A stretch of 64,000 nucleotides of DNA from Bacteroidales bacterium (GCA_017962235.1 JAGCVS010000004.1:1-64000), one strand, 5' to 3'. Positions 1-8,956 are shown, numbered from the stretch's first letter. Made by a program: numbers and translations. Notes: generated by a model from the sequence alone, not told the origin.

Positions 1-29
1 ACACCATGTGGGAGAGTAGGAAGCCGCCG
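1..29 (+). rRNA. rrf: 5S ribosomal RNA, 3' end (partial)
   Basis: The first bases read through the GGGAGAGTAGG segment followed by CCGCC, which matches the 3' terminal stem region of Bacteroidetes 5S rRNA. The rest of the gene, and presumably the rRNA operon, lies upstream of the window. A strong terminator follows within a dozen bases, as expected for the end of an rrn operon. The exact 3' end is uncertain by a few bases. Confidence 0.72.
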
Positions 30-40
30 ACTTCGAAACG

Positions 41-69
41 AGGCCTGTCAGAAACTGACAGGCCTTTTT
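41..69 (+). terminator. rRNA operon rho-independent terminator
   Basis: Perfect 11-bp inverted repeat (AGGCCTGTCAG / CTGACAGGCCT) with a 3-base AAA loop, followed by a T-run. It is nested in a longer imperfect dyad (about 31-79, CTTCGAAACG against CGTTTCGAAG). Placed directly after the 5S tail. Confidence 0.88.
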
Positions 70-107
70 CGTTTCGAAGTCGACGGCTTCGCCGCCGCCT
101 TATAAAA

Positions 108-170
108 CGGGGGCTACGCCCCCGAGCCCCCAGCACTTCGTTAGCAGCTGGTGCTGTTTGCTATACTAGT
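108..170. repeat. Hairpin repeat element, copy A
   Basis: Starts with a perfect 7-bp-arm GC hairpin (CGGGGGC, TAC, GCCCCCG at 108-124) and ends with a GCTATACTAG-like segment. A related arrangement, a G5/C5 hairpin followed by GCTATATTCGCTAG, lies at 1553-1640. The similarity is in layout and short blocks, not a long exact match. It may be an interspersed REP-like element or a decayed terminator. Confidence 0.4.
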
Positions 171-191
171 CTGCGATAATTGTTTACGAGG

Positions 192-1322
192 TTACTTAGT
201 CGTTGCCGTGAGGGTGGCGGTTTCGAGGGTGGCGCCGGTGTAGGTGACGATTTCCCCTTTGATGTAGTAGGTGGTTTCTCCCTTGAGGTCTTTGATGGTG
301 TAGCTGCCGTTTCCGTTTGATGCGGAGAGCTCCGGCAGACAATTGTATTTGGTTGCAGATGCGAACGACTTGTCTTCGCTTACAACCACTTCTGCACTCT
401 TGGGCTTGCCGTTGAACTGGCTGCTGATGTCAATAGTGATGGAATTGGAAGTTACATTTGATATGCTTGCATTGCAGTATTCGCCGCGGAGCGGGTACTC
501 TTTGCCTTCTGTGGTAAATATGCACACCTCGCCAAGAATGAAGGGCGAATACATTATCTCTCCGTCTTGTTTGTAACGTAATGCCAGGCATGGCATCATG
601 GAATATTCGGTGGCGGGTTTAAGACCGCCTATGGAATAATCAAACGTGCCGCCATAGGTTCTTTCTGCAACCTTGACAATAGGGTCGCCCTGCCTTAGGA
701 AGTCTACCTTGAGTCCGGAACCGCTCTGTGCGACTTCTGAATAGGAGACCAGCAGTACCCAGTCGTTGAAATATGAATCGTTATCTATGGTCTTCTTAAA
801 CGATGAGGAGCTGGCGTTGTTGTCCCATAGGAACGATGTGGTGAAGGATGCCGAGTTCTTCTCAGTAGCGGTGAGCCAGCTTGCAATAACCAGTTTGCTC
901 TGGAATTCAGGGAGGCTCCAGAAGATGGTTTTCCCGCTGTAGCCGATACGGGAAGCGGACTCGCCTTTTACCGTTATCTCACACTCCCACTGGGTGTCCG
1001 GCGGCACGCCAAGGAAAGTGCAGTGGGCAGTCCAGTTGTCAAGGTTGACCTCGTCCGCCTCTTTCTGCTGGATAATTCCCATGCGGACAGCCTTGTCTGT
1101 CTTTTCATCAATGGCAATCTTATGCAGGGTGAAAACCCATTTGGAATCCGTGTCGGGGTTCAGCTGGCCGTGGCCAACAGCGGTTACCTCCAGGTACTCG
1201 TGGCCGGAGGATACTATTTCAAGTGAAAGGTTCTTGTTAACCTTTTCATTGCTGTTGCCCACGCCTTCGCAGGCAGTGAGTGCCAGGAGCATGCCCAGCA
1301 GGATAATAAGCTTGTTTTTCAT
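192..1322 (-). CDS. Secreted lipoprotein of unknown function
   Basis: 376 aa. The N-terminus is a lipoprotein signal: positive start (MKNK), hydrophobic core and a lipobox LTAC with the acylated Cys near residue 18. The rest is a beta-rich extracellular-type sequence; the last ~90 residues (ITSNSITIDISS..., then a TTYYIKGEIVTYTG block) look like a fibronectin type III/Ig-like domain, common in Bacteroidales surface lipoproteins. No catalytic motif recognised. A TAnnTTTG box on the minus strand at 1360-1367 gives a short 5' leader. It stands alone between the rRNA terminator and a tRNA. Function unknown. Confidence 0.8.
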   Translation of the reverse strand: MKNKLIILLGMLLALTACEGVGNSNEKVNKNLSLEIVSSGHEYLEVTAVGHGQLNPDTDSKWVFTLHKIAIDEKTDKAVRMGIIQQKEADEVNLDNWTAHCTFLGVPPDTQWECEITVKGESASRIGYSGKTIFWSLPEFQSKLVIASWLTATEKNSASFTTSFLWDNNASSSSFKKTIDNDSYFNDWVLLVSYSEVAQSGSGLKVDFLRQGDPIVKVAERTYGGTFDYSIGGLKPATEYSMMPCLALRYKQDGEIMYSPFILGEVCIFTTEGKEYPLRGEYCNASISNVTSNSITIDISSQFNGKPKSAEVVVSEDKSFASATKYNCLPELSASNGNGSYTIKDLKGETTYYIKGEIVTYTGATLETATLTATTK

Positions 1323-1359
1323 CTGATGTACAAGGCGTTACTTTGTTAACACATTTGTA

Positions 1360-1367
1360 CAAAGTTA
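1360..1367 (-). promoter_or_regulatory. -7 promoter box of the lipoprotein gene
   Basis: Reverse strand reads TAACTTTG, matching the Bacteroidetes -7 consensus TAnnTTTG, 37 bases upstream of the ATG at 1322. Confidence 0.5.
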
Positions 1368-1405
1368 AATAAAAAACTATACATCGATAAAAAGAAAAAC
1401 ATTTG

Positions 1406-1413
1406 TATATTTG
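1406..1413 (+). promoter_or_regulatory. -7 promoter box of tRNA-Pro
   Basis: TATATTTG, a full match to TAnnTTTG, ending 11 bases before the mature tRNA 5' end. This implies a very short 5' leader on the precursor. Confidence 0.65.
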
Positions 1414-1424
1414 CAACCCCGAAT

Positions 1425-1498
1425 CGGGAAGTGGCGCAGTTGGCTAGCGCGCTGCGTTCGGGACGCAGAGGTCGGGTGTTCGAGTCACCTCTTCCCGA
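1425..1498 (+). tRNA. tRNA-Pro (anticodon CGG)
   Basis: A 74-nt cloverleaf: acceptor stem CGGGAAG pairs with CTTCCCG, the D arm contains GGCGCAGTTGGCTAGCGC, the anticodon stem CTGCG/CGCAG encloses TTCGGGA with anticodon CGG, and the T arm contains GTTCGAGTC. The discriminator is A1498. CCA is not fully encoded (ACA follows). It has its own -7 box and its own terminator, so it is a single-gene unit. It decodes CCG. Confidence 0.97.
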
Positions 1499-1500
1499 CA

Positions 1501-1534
1501 AAAAAAAGAATGGCATGCGCCATTCTTTTTTTTT
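1501..1534 (+). terminator. tRNA-Pro terminator
   Basis: GAATGGC, ATGC loop, GCCATTC, flanked by an A-run upstream and a T9 tract downstream. This is a classic intrinsic terminator 2 bases after the tRNA. Confidence 0.9.
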
Positions 1535-1552
1535 GTCGGTTATAAGATAATA

Positions 1553-1640
1553 CTGGGGGCAAATCCCCCAGACCTCCTCGCTCCAGGCTACCTTCGTATG
1601 CCTTCCGCTAGCGCCTGATGGCGCTTGCTATATTCGCTAG
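1553..1640. repeat. Hairpin repeat element, copy B
   Basis: CTGGGGG / CCCCCAG hairpin (1553-1571) followed by a second dyad (GCGCCTGATGGCGC near 1613-1626) and GCTATATTCGCTAG. It resembles copy A at 108-170 in layout. It occupies the gap between the tRNA terminator and the stop of the S37-like peptidase gene. Confidence 0.4.
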
Positions 1641-2926
1641 TTATATAGCCATTCAGAGATGATTCCCTTGATCTCTTTCTGGGTGGCGGAGTCAAAGGTG
1701 CCGATGCGGGCGCGGTGGCTGCCGCCCGGCTGTATGAATATGTGATTGTTCTCGCGGTGGCGGTCGCCGGCACGTACTGCGCTCCAGGGGTCGTATTCTC
1801 CGTAAATGAAGATTATGTTGCACTTGTTGCGGCGCAGGAAGCGGTCCATCTTGCGCGAAAGCCATCTGTCAAACTTGACGTCTGAAGCACTTTCAGGCAG
1901 GAAGATGCGGTGCAGATAGTCCTTGGCGCTGCTTATTGTGAGAAGGTCCTTGAAGGGCTCAACATCGTATCCATAGTAGCCAAGCTCCTTTGCGGCCATC
2001 ACATAAAATGAGGCATGGGGATTCTCTATCCTGAAATAATCGGGTCCGCTTACCTTCTCCAGATATGCGAGCATCTCCTTGTCGGAGGCTTTTTTGCCGG
2101 GAATCTCGCTCACCGGATATCCCCACTGCCAGAAGGCGAAGGAGAATTCCAGGGCGCACATGTCGTACACCTCGCTGATGGGGACGCGGAATGTGTAGCC
2201 GTTGTCGTTGCACATCTTCTCCAGCATCGGCTGGATTGTGGCTCTGCGGCGGAGGAATTCCTCCTGAAAGGCGCGTACCGCCGCCCGGTCGCTTTCGCCG
2301 GCGCCGTTGGAGGCTATGAAGGGTTCGTGCCGGCCGTCTTCCACGCCGCGGCAGAAAGGACCCACGTACGATACTGTGAAATCCACGTCATCGGGATAGA
2401 ATGCACGGAATATTACGCAGTTCTGGCCACCCTTGCTGATGCCGGTGGAGACCCACTTTGCGGGATAGATGGTTTTGAGTTCTGTGATTATGCGGTGCAG
2501 GTCGCGGGCCTCGTTGGCGGCCGTAAGGTGCTTCCAGTCAAGCGTATCGGGTGCAGAAGGGGCAAAATAGCGGTGCTCCACAACCACGTTGTTCAGGTTG
2601 AAGAGTTTGGAGAGTTCGTCGCGATACTTGTCGCGGGCGGCGTAATCTGAGTTATATCCTTCAGTAACAAAAACTGTGGAACTGTCGCGGCATATGTTGC
2701 CCACGAACACCCGCTGCAGGAATACTCCCTTGGTGGAGTCTTTGTAACTGACGGGCTGCTCGAACCACAGCAGATATTTCTCTTTGAACGCACCTCTGTC
2801 AAGAACCTCCACCTTCTTTACTGAAGGGAGGGCGGATAACTGCTCACAGAGGCTCTGGGCGCGGACGCTGCTGGCACAGAATATGCTGACAACAGCCAGC
2901 ACCAATATCAAACAAAACCTTTTCAT
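1637..2926 (-). CDS. Secreted S37/PS-10-like serine peptidase
   Basis: 429 aa with a Sec signal peptide (MKRFCLILVLAVVSIFCASSVRAQ). Alpha/beta-hydrolase features of the PS-10/S37 (S28-like) aminopeptidases: nucleophile elbow GISKGGQ near residue 163, acid in the YGEYDPWSA segment near 375, and a C-terminal GGSHRARI histidine near 402. Such enzymes release N-terminal tri- or dipeptides in the periplasm or outside the cell. The start is supported by the signal peptide and by a -7 box (TAAATTTG, minus strand, 2931-2938) only 4 bases upstream, so the mRNA is probably leaderless. Divergent from the porin gene. Substrate unknown. Confidence 0.85.
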   Translation of the reverse strand: MKRFCLILVLAVVSIFCASSVRAQSLCEQLSALPSVKKVEVLDRGAFKEKYLLWFEQPVSYKDSTKGVFLQRVFVGNICRDSSTVFVTEGYNSDYAARDKYRDELSKLFNLNNVVVEHRYFAPSAPDTLDWKHLTAANEARDLHRIITELKTIYPAKWVSTGISKGGQNCVIFRAFYPDDVDFTVSYVGPFCRGVEDGRHEPFIASNGAGESDRAAVRAFQEEFLRRRATIQPMLEKMCNDNGYTFRVPISEVYDMCALEFSFAFWQWGYPVSEIPGKKASDKEMLAYLEKVSGPDYFRIENPHASFYVMAAKELGYYGYDVEPFKDLLTISSAKDYLHRIFLPESASDVKFDRWLSRKMDRFLRRNKCNIIFIYGEYDPWSAVRAGDRHRENNHIFIQPGGSHRARIGTFDSATQKEIKGIISEWLYN

Positions 2927-2930
2927 AAGG

Positions 2931-2938
2931 CAAATTTA
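2931..2938 (-). promoter_or_regulatory. -7 promoter box of the S37-like peptidase gene
   Basis: Reverse strand TAAATTTG matches TAnnTTTG. Only 4 bases separate it from the ATG at 2926, leaving essentially no room for a 5' UTR. Confidence 0.5.
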
Positions 2939-2949
2939 ACAAATTTTGA

Positions 2950-2957
2950 TATCTTTG
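2950..2957 (+). promoter_or_regulatory. -7 promoter box of the porin operon
   Basis: TATCTTTG, a full match to TAnnTTTG. It lies downstream of a possible TTG start at 2946, so transcription starts after that codon. This supports the GTG start at 2979 for the porin. Confidence 0.65.
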
Positions 2958-2978
2958 TATGATTATCCCCAACTGCGC

Positions 2979-5252
2979 GTGAAAAGGGCCCTGACGATAT
3001 TCCTGCTGGTTCTTGCGACTGTCTTCACAGCCGCGGCACGCAGGCCGCATATCCCACGCGCGGAGCATTTTGCAAGACCCATTGTTTCTGACACAGTTAT
3101 TTTCAAGACCGATTCTACCGGCGCTGTGCTCATTGGGCTGGACAGCCTGCCGGTTATGGATACCGCCGCCACGTGGGATTTGCGCTGGCAGCTGGATACC
3201 CTGTCCCGAATATTCTGGAGTATAGATACCGTTACCCTGCCGCTCTACGACACCCTTATGATGGAGTATGAAGACTCGCTGGTGCGTTTCCTCCCCGGCA
3301 AGCGGGAGTTCCGCCAGTGGACCAGGGAGCGCAAGAAGGCATACCGCGACAGTGTGGTTCAGAACACGCCGCGTATTCTGGAGACCTTTGTGATACCCGA
3401 TTCGCTCTATTATGAAAGGGCGCTGCGCTGGACCCACGACCAGAGCACTAACAAGATAAAGTTTGAGAAGATAGACACCACATACAACTATCATTTCTTT
3501 GACCTGCCCATCTATAAAGACGATGTGGACGCCATTTATCTGGGCACCGCCGGCTCTGCGTCTATGCAGACCAACTATTTTAAGCGCAAGGAGTTTGACA
3601 TAGCCCCCTTCTTCACGCCGTATATGGATTTCTCGTATACGCCGGAGTCGATGCCCATGTACAACACCAAGTCGCCCTACACGGTGATGGCTTATTGGGG
3701 CAACCCCTTCTCCGTGACCACACGTGAAGAGGACGACCTCAATCTGATGACCACCCAGAACATCACCCCGGAACTCAACATCACCTTTGCATATCAGCGC
3801 TACGGCAGTAACGGTATGCTGATAAACGAGAAGACGGACGACCGCACCTTCTCCATAGGCAGCAACTATCTGGGCAAGAAATACGAGATGCACTTTGGCT
3901 ACATGGGGCAGAACGTGACTCGTACGGAGAACGGCGGTGTGAAGGATACCTTCTGGGTGTGCGACACCACCGTAGATTCAAAATCGATAGAGGTCAACCT
4001 CTCTTCCGCCAACACTGCGCTCAAGCGCCGCACCTTGTTCCTGACGCAGTCGCTGGCAGTTCCTCTCAATTTCTTCCGCAAGAACGCCGACTCGCTCTCT
4101 GTGGGCGAAGGCACCGTGATATATCTGGGACACAGTTTCGAGTGGTCCAAATACACCAAGCTCTATACTGACGAAATCAAGACGTCCGACACCGACGGCC
4201 GCGCATTTTATCGAGATCAGTTCAACATCTTCCAGACATCCAGCCACGACAGTCTTGCCGTGCGCCGGCTGGAGAATAAGGTGTTCGTGTCGTTGCAGCC
4301 GTTCGCTCCGGATGCTGTGATTTCCACAATCCACGGCGGAATAGGTGCGCAGGCGCTCAAGTTGTACAGCTTCAAACCGTCAGATTTTATAACCGGCATA
4401 AGCACTGTTAACCAGTTCAATACTTATGTGTACGGCGGTGCCGACGGCCGGTTCAAGAAGTATTTTGCCTGGGATGCTGCCGCCAAGCTTAACCTTACCG
4501 GGTATTATGCCGGAGATATGGATCTGTCCGGCAATGTAAAGGTATCGTTCTATCCCATAAAGGAGGGCATCCATCTTACCGGTCACATAGAGAGTGCGGT
4601 AAAGACCCCGCACCCGTTCCAGAAATCGGTCTATTTCAACCACCATGTGTGGGATGTGGACCTTACTAAGACAACTGAGAGCCGCATTACAGGCACGCTG
4701 GAGATCCCTCACTGGAACCTTTCGGCACAGGTGGGATATGCCATGCTCACCGATATGCTATATTACGACGAAACCGCCACCATACGGCAGGCGACGGCGC
4801 CAGTACACGTATTGTCCGGCTACGTCACGGAGAATATCAGGCTGGGAATACTCCATCTGGACAACCGCGTGCTCTACCAGGTAAGCAGCAACCAGAACGT
4901 GCTGCCGCTGCCCACCCTTACCCTGAACCTGCGCTATTACATACAGTTCCCGGTGGTGAAAGATGTGATGACCATGCAGATAGGCGCCAACGGAATCATG
5001 TACAGCAAGTACTATCTGCAGGCATATGAACCCGACCTGGGAGTGTTCTACAACCAGAATGTCAGCGAATGGGGCAACAACCCCTATGTTGACGCATTCG
5101 TGAACATCCAGTGGAAGCGCGCCAGCCTGTTTGCCAAGTACTGCAACGTGCTGCATCCTTTCACAAGGGGCGACTACTTCTCTGCAATGAATTATATCAG
5201 GCCTACAGACTTGTTCAAGTTCGGGCTTTACTGGCCTTTCTATGCTAAGTAG
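2979..5252 (+). CDS. Putative outer-membrane porin (Bacteroidetes family)
   Basis: 757 aa from GTG 2979, which gives a good signal peptide (VKRALTIFLLVLATVFTAAA). A TTG at 2946 is in frame but lies upstream of the -7 box. After an N-terminal periplasmic-looking stretch come many alternating hydrophobic/aromatic segments typical of a beta-barrel (YHFFDLPIYKDDV, TPYMDFSYTPESMP, FNIQWKRASLFAKYCN-like strands); the C-terminus ends in FGLYWPFYAK. The layout matches the large Bacteroidetes 'putative porin' family. First gene of a + strand run; its last codons overlap the next gene by 11 bp. Transported solute unknown. Confidence 0.78.
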   Translation: MKRALTIFLLVLATVFTAAARRPHIPRAEHFARPIVSDTVIFKTDSTGAVLIGLDSLPVMDTAATWDLRWQLDTLSRIFWSIDTVTLPLYDTLMMEYEDSLVRFLPGKREFRQWTRERKKAYRDSVVQNTPRILETFVIPDSLYYERALRWTHDQSTNKIKFEKIDTTYNYHFFDLPIYKDDVDAIYLGTAGSASMQTNYFKRKEFDIAPFFTPYMDFSYTPESMPMYNTKSPYTVMAYWGNPFSVTTREEDDLNLMTTQNITPELNITFAYQRYGSNGMLINEKTDDRTFSIGSNYLGKKYEMHFGYMGQNVTRTENGGVKDTFWVCDTTVDSKSIEVNLSSANTALKRRTLFLTQSLAVPLNFFRKNADSLSVGEGTVIYLGHSFEWSKYTKLYTDEIKTSDTDGRAFYRDQFNIFQTSSHDSLAVRRLENKVFVSLQPFAPDAVISTIHGGIGAQALKLYSFKPSDFITGISTVNQFNTYVYGGADGRFKKYFAWDAAAKLNLTGYYAGDMDLSGNVKVSFYPIKEGIHLTGHIESAVKTPHPFQKSVYFNHHVWDVDLTKTTESRITGTLEIPHWNLSAQVGYAMLTDMLYYDETATIRQATAPVHVLSGYVTENIRLGILHLDNRVLYQVSSNQNVLPLPTLTLNLRYYIQFPVVKDVMTMQIGANGIMYSKYYLQAYEPDLGVFYNQNVSEWGNNPYVDAFVNIQWKRASLFAKYCNVLHPFTRGDYFSAMNYIRPTDLFKFGLYWPFYAK

Positions 5253-6267
5253 GATAAAATGGCCGGCGGTGGGGTGCGTTGTCCTCATCCTGATACTGAT
5301 TGCACTGTCCCAGCTGCAGCCGGATGCGACTGTGGGAGATACCGTGGACAGTTACCGTTACCATAAGGATACCCTCCGCTGCGCTATTGCCCTGGACAGC
5401 CGTCTGGGGAGCACCGAGGGGCGTGGCGTGGGACTCAACTATGATATGCTGCGCTTTTTTGGCGATTATGCCGATGCGGCGGTGGATATTATCCCCGGCA
5501 CCTGCGATTTGAGCTATATAGACAGCGTGATGGACGGCTCCGTGGATATACTGGTGATGATGAATCAGCCCGATAGCGTGCTGATGACCGATACCCTTCA
5601 GGTGAATGTCTCCAGGCTGATACGCAACAACATCCACTGGGTGGTGGCAGAAGAGAATAACGGGCTGCTTTTCATGATAAACTCCTGGCTGGATGATTTT
5701 ATGGACAGCCGCCTGTATCGCAGGACGGTGGCGAAGTATTACCGGAGATATACCAAGACCGGCAGCGGCGAATCGGGGCCTGTGTCGCCCTTTGACGACC
5801 TGATAAAGAAATATGCGCGGGAGACCGGCATCGACTGGCTGCTGCTCTCTGCGCTGATGTATCAGGAGAGCCAGTATTACGTGGGGGCGGAATACAAGGA
5901 TGCCAAGGGACTGATGCAGGTGAACGAGGTTACCGCAGCCCGCTACGGCGTAAGCGACCTGTTCAGCCCGGAAGGCAACATAAAGGCTGGGAGCTACCAC
6001 CTGCGCTACCTGATGGACAGGTATCGCAAGCAGGGGCTCGATTCGCTGAATGTTATTAAGTTTGCACTCGCGTCTTACAATGCGGGTGACACCAGGATAG
6101 AGCAGTGCCGCAGTCACGCCCAGAGTCAGGGGAGCAATCCAAATGACTGGGAAGAGGTGGCGGCCACCTTCAAGACCAACAACCGGTTCATGGGAGCCAC
6201 CACCACGGAGTATGTGAGCAACATCATGGATACCTGGGAAGAACTTGGCAAAACGGTGCGTAAATAA
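5242..6267 (+). CDS. MltF-like membrane-bound lytic transglycosylase
   Basis: 341 aa. One N-terminal transmembrane segment or uncleaved signal (VGCVVLILILIALSQL). Residues ~45-150 resemble a degenerate solute-binding domain; residues ~185-330 are a GH23/SLT domain with the catalytic Glu in LSALMYQESQYYV, then AKGLMQVN and FALASYNAGDTRI. This is the MltF arrangement. The enzyme cleaves murein glycan to 1,6-anhydroMurNAc ends. ATG 5242 lies inside the porin 3' end (11-bp overlap) and the stop overlaps the next start by 1 base (TAATG), so it is translationally coupled. The downstream kinase and nucleotidyltransferase could recycle its products. Confidence 0.85.
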   Translation: MLSRIKWPAVGCVVLILILIALSQLQPDATVGDTVDSYRYHKDTLRCAIALDSRLGSTEGRGVGLNYDMLRFFGDYADAAVDIIPGTCDLSYIDSVMDGSVDILVMMNQPDSVLMTDTLQVNVSRLIRNNIHWVVAEENNGLLFMINSWLDDFMDSRLYRRTVAKYYRRYTKTGSGESGPVSPFDDLIKKYARETGIDWLLLSALMYQESQYYVGAEYKDAKGLMQVNEVTAARYGVSDLFSPEGNIKAGSYHLRYLMDRYRKQGLDSLNVIKFALASYNAGDTRIEQCRSHAQSQGSNPNDWEEVAATFKTNNRFMGATTTEYVSNIMDTWEELGKTVRK

Positions 6268-7517
6268 TGAACGTATACAGATACATAGGCGGCAAGATCC
6301 GGCAGGGAAGCGACAAGAGCAGCCGGAACGACAGGATGGGGGCGGTGAGCACCACAATCGGCTTCGTGTCGGTGGCTCTGAGCATCGCTGTGATTATCAT
6401 CGCCATCTGCGTCGTGCTTGGTTTCCGCAAGGAGATCCGCTCCAAGACATCGGCCTTCATGGGGTCGGTGGCCCTGGTGGCGCCCGGTCAGCCTCCGATG
6501 AACGACAGGTATCCGTTCACAGATTCTATATCGTTTCTGGGCAGGCTGGATTCCATTCCGGGGGTTGCGTATCACCAGCGGACAGCGTATTGCGCCGGAC
6601 TGCTCAAGACCAGCGACAACATCTTTGGCGTCCATTTCAAAGGGGTCGACTCGCTGTATAACTTCTCTTTCTTTCAGGAGAATCTCACCGGCGGCGCAGT
6701 TCCTCAATACAGCGGGAGGATATCTTCCGATATAATGCTGGCGCAGCGCCTTGCCCGCCAGATGGGTTGCGACGTGGGAGACCAGATTACCGCATATTTC
6801 ATAGACGATGAGGTGAAGGTGCGCAAGTTCACCGTTCGCGGCATGTTTGACGCCCAGCTGGAGAATCTGGACAACGCGCTGGTAATATGCGACATACGTC
6901 AGGTGCAAAGGCTCAACGGATGGGAGATCGACGAGATATCGGCCATTGAGATTATGCTGGATGACAAAACCGATATAGATACCGGGCATAACAGAGTGAG
7001 TGAACTGGTATACGAAGAGTCCCTTGAAGAGGATCCGGCGCTGCTCACCACCAGTGTGAAACAGCAGTTCCCCAATCTGTTTGACTGGCTCAGCCTGCTG
7101 GATTTCAACGTGGTGGCCATCCTGCTGCTGATGATTGTGGTGGCGGGGTTCAACATGATATCGTCGCTGCTGATAATACTGTTCCGCAACATATCTTCCA
7201 TAGGCCTGCTGAAGGCCATGGGCATGACCTCCTCCGGCGTGAGCAAGGTGTTCCGGCACATCGCCCTCAACATTGTGGGAAAGGGACTCGTGGCAGGTAC
7301 CGCCCTGGCAGTAGCGCTTTGCGCGGTGCAGAAATGGTTCAAGGTTATTACGCTCGACCCGGAGAACTACTTTGTGAAGTATGTCCCAATCGAGTTTAAT
7401 GTGTGGTATATATTGCTGGCGAACGTCCTGTCGCTGGTGCTGATAATGCTAATCCTCTCGCTTACGTCAAGATTCGTGGCGGGTGTCAGCCCGGACAAGA
7501 CCATGCGTGCGGCTTAA
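6267..7517 (+). CDS. ABC transporter permease, LolC/LolE (FtsX-like) family
   Basis: 416 aa. One N-terminal transmembrane helix (STTIGFVSVALSIAVIIIAICVV), a large periplasmic MacB-type domain (residues ~55-260), then three C-terminal helices (FNVVAILLLMIVVAGFNMIS, a second near residues 325-345, and one near 375-400). This is the topology of LolC/E, which move lipoproteins from the inner membrane to LolA. The start overlaps the stop of the MltF-like gene by 1 bp. No cognate ATPase gene is adjacent, which is common in Bacteroidales. Confidence 0.82.
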   Translation: MNVYRYIGGKIRQGSDKSSRNDRMGAVSTTIGFVSVALSIAVIIIAICVVLGFRKEIRSKTSAFMGSVALVAPGQPPMNDRYPFTDSISFLGRLDSIPGVAYHQRTAYCAGLLKTSDNIFGVHFKGVDSLYNFSFFQENLTGGAVPQYSGRISSDIMLAQRLARQMGCDVGDQITAYFIDDEVKVRKFTVRGMFDAQLENLDNALVICDIRQVQRLNGWEIDEISAIEIMLDDKTDIDTGHNRVSELVYEESLEEDPALLTTSVKQQFPNLFDWLSLLDFNVVAILLLMIVVAGFNMISSLLIILFRNISSIGLLKAMGMTSSGVSKVFRHIALNIVGKGLVAGTALAVALCAVQKWFKVITLDPENYFVKYVPIEFNVWYILLANVLSLVLIMLILSLTSRFVAGVSPDKTMRAA

Positions 7518-7528
7518 ACTAAAGTGAT

Positions 7529-8956
7529 TTGGAAACGCTAAAGGTTTTATTCAAGGATTATTTCGGCGTGGAGGCCGTCTCCTGTGCCAAGCTGGCCGCT
7601 TCCGGCAGCGGACGCACCTATTATCGTCTCATTGCCGCCGACAGCCGTCGTGCCGTGGGTGCTGTGGGGGTATCGGCAACGGAGAACCGGGCTTTCATAA
7701 CCATAGCGAATCATTTTGCAAAGGCGGGCTTGAATGTGCCCAAGGTGCTCACCGTGAGCAAAGACGGGATGCGCTACCTGCAGGATGACCTGGGCGATGT
7801 AACTCTCTTCTCCGCCCTTGAAGACGGCAGGACCTCCGGGAATTATAACGATTATCACAAGCAACTCCTGCTCAAAACGATATCCCATCTTCCAAGGCTT
7901 CAGTTCGAAGGAGGGGAGGGTATGGATTATTCAGTATGCTACCCCCAGAGCGAGTTTGACCGCCGCAACATACTTTTCGATTTGAACTACTTCAAATACG
8001 ATTTCCTGAAGCTTACATGGGCCACCTTTGACGAGAATGCGCTGCAAGACGATTTCGAGCGCCTGGCAGATGACCTTATGGCGGCGGAATGCCCGGTTGG
8101 CTTCATGTACCGCGACTTCCAGTCACGCAACGTGATGCTGGTGAACGGCGAGCCCTATTTCATCGATTTCCAGGGTGGACGCCGGGGCCCCGTGTGCTAC
8201 GACCTGGCATCGTTCGTATGGCAGGCGGCGGCCCGCTATCCGGCTTCTCTCAAGGAGGAACTGGTGAATGAATACATCAGCGCAGCCAGGCCGTATGCAG
8301 ATCTGAGCGGAGAAGGATTCCGTTCCGCATTGCGTCTGTTTGTGCTGCTACGCACCCTTCAGGTGCTTGGCGCTTACGGCTTCCGTGGGTATATAGAGAA
8401 GAAGGGTCACTTTATCGCCAGCGTCCCGTTTGCGCTGCAGAACGCCGCGTCGCTTCTGAACGATGGCCTCCGCGAGCGCTATCCGCAGCTGTGCGCCGTA
8501 CTTGGATTCCTCTCAGATGCTTCGCAGGCGGAGCCGGTTCCAGCAGACGGCCGCCTAACGGTGGAGGTAACAAGCTTCTCTTTCCGCCAGGGCGTCCCGG
8601 ACGACAAGAGCGGCAACGGCGGCGGTTTTGTGTTTGACTGCCGCGGCCTTGCAAACCCCGGCCGTTATGCACCTTACCGCAAGTTCAACGGTCTGGATGC
8701 CAATGTGATAGAGTTCCTTGAGAACGAAGGTGGGATAAAGGTGTTCCTGGAGAATGCCAAGAAGATGGTGTTCCCTCACATAGAGAAGTTTATGGAACGC
8801 GGTTTCACCAATATGATGGTATCGTTCGGCTGTACTGGCGGGCAGCATCGTTCCGTGTATTCCGCACAACATTTCGCAGAGGCGGTGGCCGCCGCATACG
8901 ATGTGCATGTGATTGTCCGCCATACCGGCATCAACGTTAGCAAACGCTTGAAATGA
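7529..8956 (+). CDS. Sugar kinase (APH/AmgK-like) fused to RapZ C-terminal domain
   Basis: 475 aa from TTG 7529; an in-frame stop (7520-7522) just upstream makes this the first possible start. Residues ~1-330 are an aminoglycoside-phosphotransferase-like kinase: an N-lobe GSGSGRTYYRL-like nucleotide loop, Brenner motif YRDFQSRNVM (~192) and metal-binding FIDFQGG (~211). Residues ~342-475 match the RapZ C-terminal domain (TSFSFRQGVP, FDCRGLANPG, GCTGGQHRSVY). The next gene is a MurU-like uridylyltransferase, overlapping by 4 bp. The AmgK-MurU pair phosphorylates and uridylates MurNAc (or GlcNAc) in cell-wall recycling, so I infer an AmgK-type kinase; in E. coli the RapZ C-domain senses GlcN6P. 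Confidence 0.8.
   Translation: METLKVLFKDYFGVEAVSCAKLAASGSGRTYYRLIAADSRRAVGAVGVSATENRAFITIANHFAKAGLNVPKVLTVSKDGMRYLQDDLGDVTLFSALEDGRTSGNYNDYHKQLLLKTISHLPRLQFEGGEGMDYSVCYPQSEFDRRNILFDLNYFKYDFLKLTWATFDENALQDDFERLADDLMAAECPVGFMYRDFQSRNVMLVNGEPYFIDFQGGRRGPVCYDLASFVWQAAARYPASLKEELVNEYISAARPYADLSGEGFRSALRLFVLLRTLQVLGAYGFRGYIEKKGHFIASVPFALQNAASLLNDGLRERYPQLCAVLGFLSDASQAEPVPADGRLTVEVTSFSFRQGVPDDKSGNGGGFVFDCRGLANPGRYAPYRKFNGLDANVIEFLENEGGIKVFLENAKKMVFPHIEKFMERGFTNMMVSFGCTGGQHRSVYSAQHFAEAVAAAYDVHVIVRHTGINVSKRLK

Noticed and set aside
2946-2978. TTG start for the porin gene
   Set aside because: The -7 box at 2950-2957 lies downstream of this codon, so it would not be transcribed; GTG 2979 gives a clean signal peptide.
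2844-3893. Long minus-strand frame opposite the porin gene
   Set aside because: Antisense to a clear porin; low-complexity composition with no signal peptide or motif. The same applies to the long antisense frames over the MltF-like and permease genes (5245-7259), recG (33924-35564) and yicC (27579-28745).
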